Source of the DNA: Mycoemilia scoparia
Lineage: Eukaryota > Kickxellomycota > Kickxellomycetes > Kickxellales > Kickxellaceae
Assembly (NCBI GenBank): GCA_027575805.1
Contig: JANBPU010000032.1
Span: forward strand, 58,238 to 122,237
Length of the DNA stretch: 64,000 bases
Reading direction: 5' to 3'
Shown piece by piece: positions 1 through 9,839 of the stretch. The notes under the pieces were generated by a model that did no database searches, was not told the origin of the DNA, and was given only the letters and a program-made list of their open reading frames with translations. The position numbers were made by a program, and so were the translations under genes. How positions within the stretch are numbered: position 1 is the first letter of the stretch; each line of letters starts with the position of its first letter.

Positions 1-97
1 GCACTGCTGCTCATCGGCCAGCCTAGTTTGTGTGTCTAAGTTCGGAAACAAAGACTAGAAATGTACTGTATACATGATCCTGTAAAGTACAGTCGAT
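1..97 (-). ncRNA. U3 snoRNA, 5' part (truncated by window edge)
   Basis: Read on the minus strand, positions 97 to 1 match the first 97 nt of the complete U3 snoRNA at 22901, with one mismatch (position 57). The box A core CAGGATCA, able to pair with the 5' end of 18S rRNA, and the box C' core GATGA are both present. The gene runs leftwards and is cut by the window boundary, so boxes B, C and D cannot be checked here. It is divergent to the second copy about 23 kb away. Confidence 0.8.
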
Positions 98-179
98 AAT
101 TGAAAACTAGGTCAGGCCCTCTGCTACTCGTATTTATAGCTTTTGTGGCAGACTCATGATAATTTGCATGGTATTATGG
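98..179 (-). promoter_or_regulatory. U3 snoRNA promoter (TATA box at 131-138)
   Basis: On the minus strand TATAAATA (131-138) lies about 35-40 nt upstream of the inferred U3 5' end. The block up to 179 is almost identical to the region upstream of the complete U3 gene (22819-22900) and identity stops abruptly at 180. Conservation of this upstream block between the two copies suggests a functional Pol II promoter, or gene conversion covering it. Confidence 0.7.
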
Positions 180-529
180 CATTTTGTCAGAGTGTTCATT
201 CTCTTGCAAAAATTATTTACTTGCTTAGCCGGTTAATTCTATATGATCTGTATTTTCTAAACGTTGCACTGATTGATCCAAACTAGTTTACTAGAATACA
301 GTCGTTAATATAACTTCTTGACTACTATGATTTAGATTTAGGATTAGCTGCTAAAATCAATGTTTAAATACTATATCTGAATTTAATACATTATCGAATA
401 TAGCAAAAGGGGTAGGAGAATGGTATAAAGTTATTAGCCCTTGTGTAAAAAATTCTTTAAGCCAAACTTTAAATGGCCTAATGTGGTACCAACTGAAATA
501 AGACCATTTGATCAGACTTCACAAGAAAT

Positions 530-672
530 TGGCAAATGCTCCATAAAAAATAAACAGGCCAGTATTCTCATACATTCCCTGTAAATCATCCCATAGGCTA
601 TACATTTTAGCTAGAGTCCGACAGATTATTAGCTATTATTCTGATATACCTTTGAAGAAGACTCTGCCAGTT
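530..672 (-). repeat. Repeat family B copy 1
   Basis: Diverged copy of family B in reverse orientation: a left end like the TCTCCATCAAAAG arm, the TACATTCCC centre, the TTAGCTATTATTCTG segment and the ACTCTGCCA end. An apparent 61-codon minus-strand ORF (607-792) overlaps it and is not a gene. Confidence 0.7.
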
Positions 673-689
673 AGAAATGAAAAATGGAT

Positions 690-760
690 TTTGAGTTGGG
701 CCAAAATCTGATGAGAACCCATCAAAGTATAGTATATATTTGATTACCAATGGAATCTCA
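690..760 (+). repeat. Repeat family C fragment 1
   Basis: Shares the GCCAAAATCTGATGAG core with the family C copies at 9341 and 51418. Only this part is recognisable. Confidence 0.5.
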
Positions 761-1230
761 TCATTGGGTGTAGGTTGTATCCGTACCTTCATACAGACTA
801 AATCGCAGTAATATTAATTTCAATCAGAGATTTAGCAGTAGCAATGGTTATGAACAAAATTCTAAAGTTGTTTATTATCCAAATGCGTACAAAAATAGGT
901 AGTAAGAGAGAAGCATCGTCAAAAAAATATTAAATATGTAAATAGAGATAATTCAAAAATTTACTATCGGCCAAGAGAATAGCAGAACTAAAAGCAACCA
1001 CAATCGCGCTACAATGAAAAAGCAGCAAAATTGTGATGATTCAAAGGAAAAAGTCCTCCTACTGGTGACGTCAAGACTACAGATGCGTCAAAAATAAAGT
1101 ATAAATAATATGAGTGGGAAAAGAAAGTAGTTCAACAACAAATAAGGGTGTGTTTATATAAGAGTACGGAATATAGTGTATGTGAGAAAGTTAAAGGATT
1201 CTCGGGTTTTAGGATGGGTTTGGGGGATGA

Positions 1231-2628
1231 CTAGCAATACAATTGTTGGGTCGTTCTACTGTGTATGTGTTGATCAATGTTAGGAAGGATGGGTGTGATC
1301 AAGTGCTTGCGTTCGGCCATAGAAATGGGGTCGTCTCTAAGAGAAATAGATCTTCCCGAGGTATTGGTCTTCGAGCGAGCCATGGTGACAGTATTAGTAG
1401 GAAGAGTTGCTGAAGGGTTGAGATGTGCTCTTTGGTTACCAGCATTGGGACTGAATATGGCTTCGAACTTCTCGATCTCGCTGCTGGAGGCAGCTGGGAC
1501 GTACATAGTGTTGGCTACCCTGCGACGGCTTGACATGGGACGAGAAAGTTCTGAGCGAGTGCGACTCATGACCAAGTCGCGAGGAGTGGGTGGTGAATTA
1601 GATGTAGTACTTGTTTCAAAGTCAGGTGTCAAAGGTGGAAGTGAGTTGGATGGTGAGAGAGGAGCAGGGCGCTGGGCTTGAGCACGCTCTTCATTCTTAT
1701 GGAGATCAAATGGATTACTCTTGCTAGGCGCAATCTTGCCACTCTTGGAAACTCTAGCATCTGGTTGACCCTTGGTAGGAGAGAAGTAGTAGTAGTCGAC
1801 AGAAGATAGCGAGCGAGGGTCATACATTGTTGAACGATTGGCAGCAGTCCTGGAGCCAGCTCCAGGCCTGGGCCTTGGGCGGGGTACAGAGCTGCCGGCT
1901 GTGTTGACCCCGCTTGAATTAGCTCCAGACGTCAAATCCAAGGGCTTGTTCAAAGTGGAATCAGATGCGGATGCAGGGCTTTGTTTCAATTGAGCAAGGC
2001 GTGGATTGACTGGCTTAGGGTTCCTCATAGAGACAGATTTCCCGATTTCAGCCATAGATTTTTGGCGCTGAATGCTGGGTGGGACGTTGTTGCTGGAAGG
2101 CAAAAAATCGCACATTGGCTCCACAAAAATGGAATTGCGATCGTAGCCAAAGGCATGCGAGAATTCCTCATCGTAAATTGTAGCCCGCTTTTTCTTCTCC
2201 TCCTCCTCTTCAGCAGACCTTCTACGGGCGCCTCTGGGGAAGCGGGGCTTGCGAGCTCCAACTGGTGCCTCTTTGGCGCTTTTGACAGTACCGATGTTTG
2301 GCATTGGGGTTGTGGAGGCCTCCTTTACGCTGTATGGGGGCTTCTTGATATTGTCAAGGCCGGAGGAAAGTGATTTCGAGTAACGATGATAGTTGCCACC
2401 GAGGCCGGTGTCAGGTACGCCGTTGCGACCGTAAACAACATTGGCTGCAGCCTGGTCAAGAGAGGGAGAGGCAGTATTGACATATTGGCCATCAATGTAA
2501 TTCTGCTCATAAAACTTGGGGCTTTGTGACTCAAAGTCTTTGGTGTTGGAAGTGCGCCGTTTTGTATACTTTCCAACCTCGAGGTGAGTGAAGAGATAGG
2601 AATTGCGAATCTTTTTCATTAAACCCAT
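1231..2628 (-). CDS. Hypothetical Ser/Pro-rich disordered protein with repeated TxY motifs
   Basis: Uninterrupted 465-codon frame. The product is Ser-, Pro-, Arg- and Lys-rich with almost no predicted globular core; a basic stretch (residues 126-137) is followed by EEEEE and KKK runs (139-147). Three similar short motifs recur: RATIYDEE (148-155), RSTMYDPRS (265-273) and ANTMYVPAA (372-380), each after basic residues, as expected of a phosphorylation or docking motif. A Pro/Arg run PRPRPRP (249-255) could bind SH3 domains. No family recognised. The start gives MGLMKKIRNS; a Gly at position 2 leaves N-myristoylation possible, but no more can be claimed. Coding is supported by frame length, good codon use and a G+C rise over the flanks. 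Confidence 0.75.
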   Translation of the reverse strand: MGLMKKIRNSYLFTHLEVGKYTKRRTSNTKDFESQSPKFYEQNYIDGQYVNTASPSLDQAAANVVYGRNGVPDTGLGGNYHRYSKSLSSGLDNIKKPPYSVKEASTTPMPNIGTVKSAKEAPVGARKPRFPRGARRRSAEEEEEKKKRATIYDEEFSHAFGYDRNSIFVEPMCDFLPSSNNVPPSIQRQKSMAEIGKSVSMRNPKPVNPRLAQLKQSPASASDSTLNKPLDLTSGANSSGVNTAGSSVPRPRPRPGAGSRTAANRSTMYDPRSLSSVDYYYFSPTKGQPDARVSKSGKIAPSKSNPFDLHKNEERAQAQRPAPLSPSNSLPPLTPDFETSTTSNSPPTPRDLVMSRTRSELSRPMSSRRRVANTMYVPAASSSEIEKFEAIFSPNAGNQRAHLNPSATLPTNTVTMARSKTNTSGRSISLRDDPISMAERKHLITPILPNIDQHIHSRTTQQLYC

Positions 2629-4958
2629 GATTTAGTGAACAATGTGGAAAATGTTATGGTCGTATCTTGTGGAAGGGACACGCGGCGGGATGTATGCAGA
2701 TGCGAAATAGCTCGTTTTGGATGGGAATATACAGCTAATGTATAAGTTGGCCGTGGAGCAAAATAAATAGTGTATACGAAAGGGAAGTAGAGGTCCAATA
2801 AATACGCAAAAATGGCTACACAGAACGACTTTATATAGATAGAGTTAAATAAAAATGTTAGTGTTGTGGATAAGGTTGTTGTAGTTCTAAATACATGCAA
2901 ATAAGATAAGTGGGCTAGGGCTATATAAATGCTGCCTTTATGGCCAGGAATAGGGAATGGAAGGGCAAAGGAATGCTTGAATATTTAAAAGTAACCAAAG
3001 AACAACGGATATATAACAATGTAAAAGAATTGTGTGAAAGAAGGCGAATTATATCAGAAACCATAAAGAAAAAGGGATGACAGGAAATTTGGGTTCGTGT
3101 CTGAAGTTCCAATAATATACACGGGAGAAGGGTAAGAGCAAGTCTGCTGACACTTTGAGAATATGGATGATGATTAAGCCAAGATGTGTGGCTGTAGCGC
3201 ATGCAAGTAACAGCACTCGCCCACCCACAATCGAAAACAAAGCGACAGTAGGAAAGCAGAAACACAGACAAACAAACATGCTTGGTGCTGCTGCTGTGCT
3301 CGTTGCCTGAAGTCAACAATTGCAGAGCACGCCGCTTTACTGCCTTGGCGTCATGGTTTAGCTCATACCAAACAAACTTTGCATTTGTCAGTAACAGCGG
3401 CAGGAGGAGCCAAAACTATGACCGACGCACAGGCAAAGGTGCTGAGTAAGTGAGAGTGAGAGTAGGAGAGATAGAAAGAAAGATAAGGGAATTCTGATAT
3501 AGTGCCATAGGCAGTAGTGGGATATGTAATTACCCAAAAGTGGTCCTCAAAAATATTCTTGGAATCATAATATCAGAGGCTTTGATAGGAATTCTAAGCG
3601 GCAACACGTACCTTTCTATATTAACTAGTAACCGAGAGTAGCCGAGCTTTTATGAATGGCAAGAGTATAGGTGGGCCCTGGGCCAAAAATTATGACAGAA
3701 AAAAGCAAGTCTATACAAACAGCTGTGGATAAAGGAGCAGTGCCAGGATGTACAACGGAGGGCAGACTGAGAGCAGAAGATATGTAAGGATAGGGAATGC
3801 AGCTATGGAAAGAGGAAGGAGCAGGACGAATGTGGCCCCGGAGAACGGGGCAGGGCGCAGAAGCCTTTAAGTACCACAGCCATAAAGAAAGCAAACAAAG
3901 CTCAGAGATCCAGGGCGACACAGAGTGAGAGGGAGGGCCCGTTTGTGTGACAGTGACTTACCCACTGGCTGAGTGAATCGTTCTTGTGTGGCGAAGTGCC
4001 ATTTATCTGAAGACTGCTCATGACAATGACAATTGTCTTAGGCAAGAAGCAACAGCTTGACAGTGTGGCAGCAGATTTCTTGAGTAGTTGTGGGTTTATT
4101 TGGGGCTTACCTGTTGTGTTGCATCAGCAAACAAGTTTCTTTCTATGCTCGCTGTATGCAGCCTGAGATCTACAGTCTTCATCCTACTGGGGAGGACTAT
4201 TGATGCAGTTTTGCTAAACCAAAACAACTCAGTGTTCCAAATATGCTTTTTTCTTCTCCGAGCTGTGTGTGCATGCTAAGCTCGGCTCCTTTGGCTTTCC
4301 AAAATCCGCACAGTTTATCCCACTTGAGCCTTTTCGGTTGCTGCTTTCTCTTATTTTAGAGTTGGCCCACCACCCCACCTAAACACACATTTGCTACCTG
4401 ATAACATTTGGTGCCATAGAGTGCTTTCTGCACAGGGCAAGAGCCCCCAAATGCGTTTCATTCCACCATTTTGTACTTTGTTACCTTTACCCTCTTTGGT
4501 AAAGGTAATGGATAATATTTGTTGGATTGGATGCGTGAGTTTCTTTCAGACTGCACTGTTGACAAGCCTTGCAGCATCAGCGTACAAATCGTCCGGTCTT
4601 CCTACCACAATTATGCTCTGCAATCTCAAAACAAATGGCTCTGGCAAGTCGTGTGGAGCTAGTGGTCCAATCCGCCATCTCTTGAGCCGTTCCAAACAAT
4701 GCAACCCTGCATTGTCCCTTGCCATCGCTGGAAAACCTTGGGTATTTTAAAATACATGTGCATTCTCCAAGTCGCCATGCAGTCCCTATAAAGACGTGCT
4801 GTCACAACACCTCTGAACCCATATTACTATAACGGCCCGGCCCATGTATATTGTCTCTATCGGATCCTCAACCATATATTCCACTGAATCCACAAGCCAC
4901 TTGTGATCTACATTTTTAATTGATCGTTCTAACATTTCAAAAGCACCATCCGGAACTT
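2629..4958. other. Gene-poor 2.3 kb region
   Basis: Lies upstream of the hypothetical gene at 1231-2628 (minus) and probably carries its promoter and 5' UTR. Several short ORFs occur on both strands but none shows family similarity or splice-compatible neighbours. The best, a 59-codon minus frame at 4546-4725, has reasonable codon composition but no recognisable homology. Confidence 0.5.
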
Positions 4959-5144
4959 ATGGCCGACCATGACTATACCTTTATAGTGGTCCTTGTTGTC
5001 TTCTTTTTGGTATGTCTGCTTGGTGTCTTTTGGTGCTTCTTGACAACCTGTATGGGCCAGGAAATGTCAGCATATATTCGAGGGTGGCTGAGGAAATGGA
5101 GGCGAGAAAGGTGGGAGGCTGTCTCCAGCAACAGCGATGTTTAG
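4959..5144 (+). CDS. Possible small single-pass membrane protein
   Basis: A 61-codon frame starting MADHDYTF. Residues 8-31 form one strongly hydrophobic segment (IVVLVVFFLVCLLGVFWCFL), followed by a basic Arg/Trp-rich tail (GWLRKWRRERW), the positive-inside pattern of a small membrane protein with a cytosolic tail. Third codon positions are richer in G/C than the flanks. An in-frame ATG exists 13 codons upstream (4920); I chose 4959 because the intervening residues are not hydrophobic or conserved-looking. No homologue recognised, and chance ORF remains possible. Confidence 0.35.
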   Translation: MADHDYTFIVVLVVFFLVCLLGVFWCFLTTCMGQEMSAYIRGWLRKWRRERWEAVSSNSDV

Positions 5145-6384
5145 CAAGCAAACAGATGGATGCCAACTACAACGATGATGAGGAACGGCAGAAAGAGGGG
5201 CTCTACGGTTATTACAGTACCCTAAATAATACCTCATTGCAGCTCTTCGGCGTTCATCCGAGGATTTCCCGTCTATCCGAACATCTTGTAGGGTAATTGG
5301 CGATTTGTTGCAACCAGCACATGAAAACTAGAACTAATGGTCCACTCTTTTCCCTCTCATACAGTATTAGTCATTGTTTTTGTCCCTCTATTTATTCAAT
5401 GGTATTCATTTAGGTTGAATGGCCAAGTATTACTCCTCATAATAATAAATTTTACTATAAAAAGTTCATTATAATATTATTAACCTCATTTTATATCCCT
5501 CTTGCTATTGAACAATCGTTGAAGTATGTTATTGGCTTCAGGTCCATTACTTCCTATTCGCTGGCTTTGTTTTTACCCAGATGTCTATGGTTTGATTTGT
5601 CAAACACTTGTTTATCCATTTTATTGAATAATTCACAATTTTATGGCCTGTGCAACAATTTGTTGGATCTAAACAAAGATCTCTCTTTGCCCATGAGGTC
5701 TAATTTAAAACAAAATCTTGGCGGCAGATCTGATGCCAAGTTCCTTTGTTCGTATGTATAAAAATCAATCTTCTAGTATGTTTACTGAAATTGAGGACTG
5801 TATGTATTCCCTTAAATGTATACCAGGTACAGGATCAAGTTGTACAGGATTAAAGTACTTAGTTATGATTTGTAGCCATTATTAGGCACGAAGAACTGCA
5901 TTTACTAGGTATCTGGATAGCTTGAACCACTTTTTGTCTAAGCGTACACATCTTTAATACACGAAAGATCATTTTATATCTGGTCTTGTACGCCTGAACA
6001 AGTTTTCTACTTTTATCCGGTTTAGACCATTAAAGCGGTGCCATATATCGGTACAATGTATTAATTTCATGTTACCAAGTTATATTAACGTACAAAGTGA
6101 TCTGACATAATTGATGCTGGGATTTTGCAGTTCGGATAATATAAAGGCGCGTGAGCCTACCAGGTAGTCTTTATAGGGCATTATACAAAATGAAAGTGGG
6201 TGTTGAATCTAGCCAAGTCATGGTCTGGTAGAATAAACTTTTTTCTTGATACCCCATAACTGATTGATAAATTTAGAAATGGAATATGAGTTAGGATATC
6301 TTTAAGATTATATCAACCTTTGTGTAAACCATATAATATACATATTTATTTCTCGATTTTTGCATATAAGCTTGATCAAACAAG
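5145..6384. other. Intergenic, upstream of DRG2
   Basis: 1.2 kb of AT-rich DNA without a supported gene; short ORFs at 5519-5761 and 6291-6497 look random. The proximal part must hold the DRG2 promoter; I see no clear TATA box. Confidence 0.5.
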
Positions 6385-7683
6385 ATGGGTATTTTGGAGA
6401 AAATTTCCGATATTGAACGAGAAATTGGGCGCACCCAAAAGAACAAAGGTATAGCGTTGTTGAAATCAGTTAGGAGACAGTATATGATAGAGTCCATTTG
6501 TATAAAACAATTTATATTGTTATTAATTGGTCCGGTTTAACACATATATAGCCACCGAGCACCATCTTGGTATGCTTAAGGGAAAGCTGGCTAAATTGCG
6601 TGCTGAACTTCTCGAACCAAAAACAACATCGGTCAAGGTATGTTTGCAGTTCATTATCATCTTATTAAAGACGGTTAATAAAAAATCTCCAAAATTACCT
6701 CATAGTATGGTTAACCAATGCACATATATTTAAATTGATAGGGCGAGGGATTCGATGTCATGAAATCTGGCGATGCCAGAGTTTCTCTAATCGGGTTTCC
6801 ATCCGTAGGAAAATCTACTTTGTTGGGCAAGTTTACTGAAACACACTCAGAGGCCGCTTCATACGAGTTCACAACCCTTACTTGTATTCCCGGAAAGATG
6901 TTGTATCACGGCGCCAACATTCAGATTCTGGATCTTCCTGGTATTATCCAGGGTGCGTCTGAAGGAAAAGGTCGTGGTCGCCAGGTCATTGCAGTGGCTA
7001 GAACTTCCGATTTGGTCGTAATGATGCTTGATGCCACAAAATCATATGAGCAAAAGCGATTGCTAGAAAAGGAGTTGGAGGCTGTCGGTATCCGCCTCAA
7101 CAAGAGAAAGCCAAATATATACTTTAAGCTGAAGAAGGGCGGTGGTGTTACCTACAACTCTCTAGTAAAACAGCCAGAGCTCACAGAAAAGTTTGCTCGT
7201 GACTTGTTGCACCAGTACAAGATCTTTAATGCCGAGGTTATTGTCAGGGAGGAAGTCACCACTGATGACTTTATTGATGTAATTGTTGGAAATCGTAAAT
7301 ATCTGCCTTGCTTATATGTCTACAACAAGATCGATGCCATTTCCATTGAAGAGATTGACAGGATTGCTCGTAAAGAACATAGTATCGTTGTTAGTATTGA
7401 ACAGGACCTTAACACCGACCGCCTTAAAGATAAGATCTGGGAATACCTTAATTTGTTGCGTGTTTATACCAAACGCCATGGCGAGTACCCAGACTTCAAT
7501 GAGGGTCTTATAATAAGAGACGGTGCGACTGTTGAGCATGCTTGTCATACCATCCACAGGTCCCTTGCTGAACAATTCCGTTATGCACTTGTATGGGGAA
7601 AGTCTGCCAAACACACACCACAGCGGGTTGGTTTATCTCATGTCTTGAATAATGAGGATGTTGTTCAGATTGTTAAAAAGTAG
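6385..7683 (+). CDS. DRG2: DRG2/Rbg2 developmentally regulated GTP-binding protein
   Basis: Translation-associated OBG/HflX-class GTPase that acts on ribosomes with a DFRP2/Gir2-type partner. Exons 6385-6448, 6552-6637, 6742-7683 join to 363 codons, matching the family length of about 364. The N terminus MGILEKISDIEREIGRTQKN is DRG2-specific rather than DRG1. G1 loop GFPSVGKST (68-76), G3 DLPG (114-117) and G4 NKID (245-248) are intact; the C-terminal TGS domain (about 290-363) ends in QIVKK as in DRG proteins. The GEGFDVMKSGDARV stretch crosses the exon 2/3 boundary. Both introns are about 100 nt with GT-AG ends. AATAAA-like signals follow the stop within 60 nt. Confidence 0.95.
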
Positions 7684-8151
7684 CTGTTTCTCTTGCTTTG
7701 ATTTATTGTAAACTAAAGAAGTGGCTGAAATAAAACGAATAAACACTATTACCATTTATGAATTTACCCTTTTGTTTCATTTAACTTGGAAATTTATTCA
7801 ATCATCAGGTACTTTAACAGTAGAGCTCTGAAGCTGCTACTTCTGTTTCTTAAAAACAAAGCCTGTTTTATGGACTGTATAACAAATTAGGCTTTAACTT
7901 AATTTACTAAGCTCAAAGGCGATAATCAAATCACAGAACCAAAGCTATGCTAATTCTCTTTGAGATATTTCAAAAAGACGCGAACAATCAATGGTTTTTC
8001 CCTCAAAGAATCGATCTTATTTTTTTTTGAATATTTTTACATGCTATATAGAATTACAAACCGCATTCGGATAGGCTACGCACGGCCATTAAACATAATA
8101 TCAAAAACACTTGAAGAAAATCCAATAACGCCGTTTACTTTTATACCGGTA
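7684..8151. other. Intergenic / 5' region of the FCP1-domain gene
   Basis: Contains DRG2 polyadenylation-like signals (7729-7743) and AT-rich DNA. The frame of the next gene is open back to 7960, with alternative ATGs at 7960 and 8041. Confidence 0.45.
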
Positions 8152-9277
8152 ATGCCAAACAGAAAAAATACAGGACAAATTCGCTACAAATCCAGCTTCA
8201 AAGCAAGAAAGGAGAGAAAAGAAAGATTAAAAGAAATGGATAGCAGTTCATGTAAGTTTAGTTATAGACATGTTCATTTATGAATGGATAATATGCTATT
8301 GCTTTATATCCCAAAAATACGTTTTTTTAATGTATTCAAAATTTGGTCTTAAAATATATAGCGCCAAGCTCTCAAAATAGTCATTCGCCTTATAATAAAC
8401 CCTACAGAAAGTCTATAAACTACAGCCGCTCTAATAAAATAGCTGGAGAACAAGCAAATAAACACTTTAGAGATGTCGACTTTTTAAGGAATATCGAATA
8501 TTATAAGGATAGACCATTACTGGTATTCGATCTAAACGGTACACTAGTGCAAGTAAATATATAAAAATGAAATTTACTATTCATAATTTTATAATTTGGT
8601 ATTAAAACGCCTTGTACATCCACCAATTGTGTAGTAAAAGGAAGAAGTCTCTACATGTAACAAAGAGGAATGGTTTGGATGAATTCCTTGAATTTGCATT
8701 CGATAACTTTGCCGTTATGGTGTGGAGTTCAGCCCAGCCTGCTAGTGTGCATAATATGATCACCAAAGCCTTTGGGAAGCATGGAAGAAAACTGGTTCGT
8801 ATGTGGGACAGAAGACATTGCGATTTGAACGGAGAATACTTTGGGAAGTCTCAATCGATAAAGAATCTGAATAAATTATTTACGATGTGGACGCTAAAAG
8901 ACTCGAAAAATAAGAGATACGCACCAGAGCTATTCACAAAGGAGTTGGATGATCCTGAGGAGGCAGAAAGGACGGAGGCTCTTGCCAAATTATTCTCAGA
9001 GACTTGGAGTATAAAGGATGTTATATTGGTAGATGACTCGGAGTCAAAGGCTGTTGAGAATTTGGGTAATCACATTAATATCGAGCCATTCAATGATGCT
9101 GGTGACGTTTCAGAAAATGAACTAGCACGCCTAAAGACATACTTGGAAAGTTTTTTGGTGTGGAGGTCGGAATCCATAAATAGTACCGATCCTAGCGAAG
9201 CCGGTGAACCAAATACCGATGTACGCAACTTCCTAAAAACATACAATTGGGATTTGTGGCAGCGTCAGAGTAATTAG
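8152..9277 (+). CDS. FCP1/NIF-type HAD-superfamily domain protein
   Basis: Exons 8152-8251, 8362-8548, 8635-9277 give 309 codons; an in-frame ATG at 8041 would add a basic N terminus resembling a mitochondrial presequence, so the start is uncertain. The FCP1 homology domain starts at FDLNGTLV and continues through KRNGLDEFLEF, VMVWSSAQP, MWDRRHCD and ILVDDSE. The HAD motif I is DLNGT, so the second Asp of the usual DxDx(T/V) is Asn, as in a fungal FCP1-like subfamily, and phosphatase activity is doubtful. The second intron is best explained by a GC-AG pair (GCAAGT donor at 8549), which joins GTLV directly to KRKKSLHV as in homologues; a GT-AG alternative (8553-8644) keeps frame but loses residues. 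Confidence 0.8.
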
Positions 9278-9839
9278 ACTTTGCCATACTGACACCAACC
9301 ATTTTTCATTAAACTAATTCGCAACCTTTCTATGTAACCAAGCTTCACATCACCTTAGGCAAGAATGGATCCCCAGGAATATATGCATATGAAATGGCTG
9401 GCGGTTGAGCCAAAATCTAATGAGGACCCATTTCTGCCTACCACCCATTTAATCACTAGTAAAATTTGGCCATATTAATGGTGAATTAGAATAGCCCAAA
9501 GGAGTGTGATAAAACAAACTCAATTGTGAGTTGTAGCAATAACATCTATAGATTTGTTTATTTTTAAATAAATTATTCAACTAAATCTTAGATAAAAGCT
9601 ATTTATCTGGGTAAAGTTCATGGAAGCTTTCTACTTTAAAAAGGCAAAATTAGTTGCTACTTTAAAACACGAATTATTAGCAATATTACTTTTAGATTAA
9701 AACGTTGGGTAGGGGGGAGAGAGCGGTTGCTAAGCTTCGCTATATGATGGGGGGATTAGGGAATTATGATCTAAAGTATGCTAAAGAAGGCGAGAATTAT
9801 CAATAAGGAAATAAGAAAAAGCATGAGAAGTAGAGAAAC
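9278..9839. other. Intergenic between convergent genes
   Basis: 3' regions of the FCP1-domain gene (plus) and MFS gene (minus). Holds a near-complete family C repeat (9341-9473); nothing else recognised. Confidence 0.5.
9341..9473 (+). repeat. Repeat family C copy 2
   Basis: Aligns along its length with 51418-51665 once the inserted family A element there is removed: a TTAGGCAA segment, GGATCCCCAGGA, TTGAGCCAAAATCT, GAGGACCCATTTCTGCCTAC and the AATCACTAGTAAAATTT end. Confidence 0.65.

Larger units (their letters stand above)
180..1230. other. Intergenic, no gene seen
   Basis: AT-rich DNA between the U3 promoter and the 3' end of the first protein gene. Apart from the family B and C repeat copies at 530-760 I see no conserved coding or RNA signal. 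Confidence 0.6.

Noticed and set aside
607..792. 61-codon minus-strand ORF
   Set aside because: Lies across family B and C repeat copies; no protein family and no splice context.
4546..4725. 59-codon minus-strand frame with acceptable codon composition
   Set aside because: No homology, no promoter signal recognised; may be chance.
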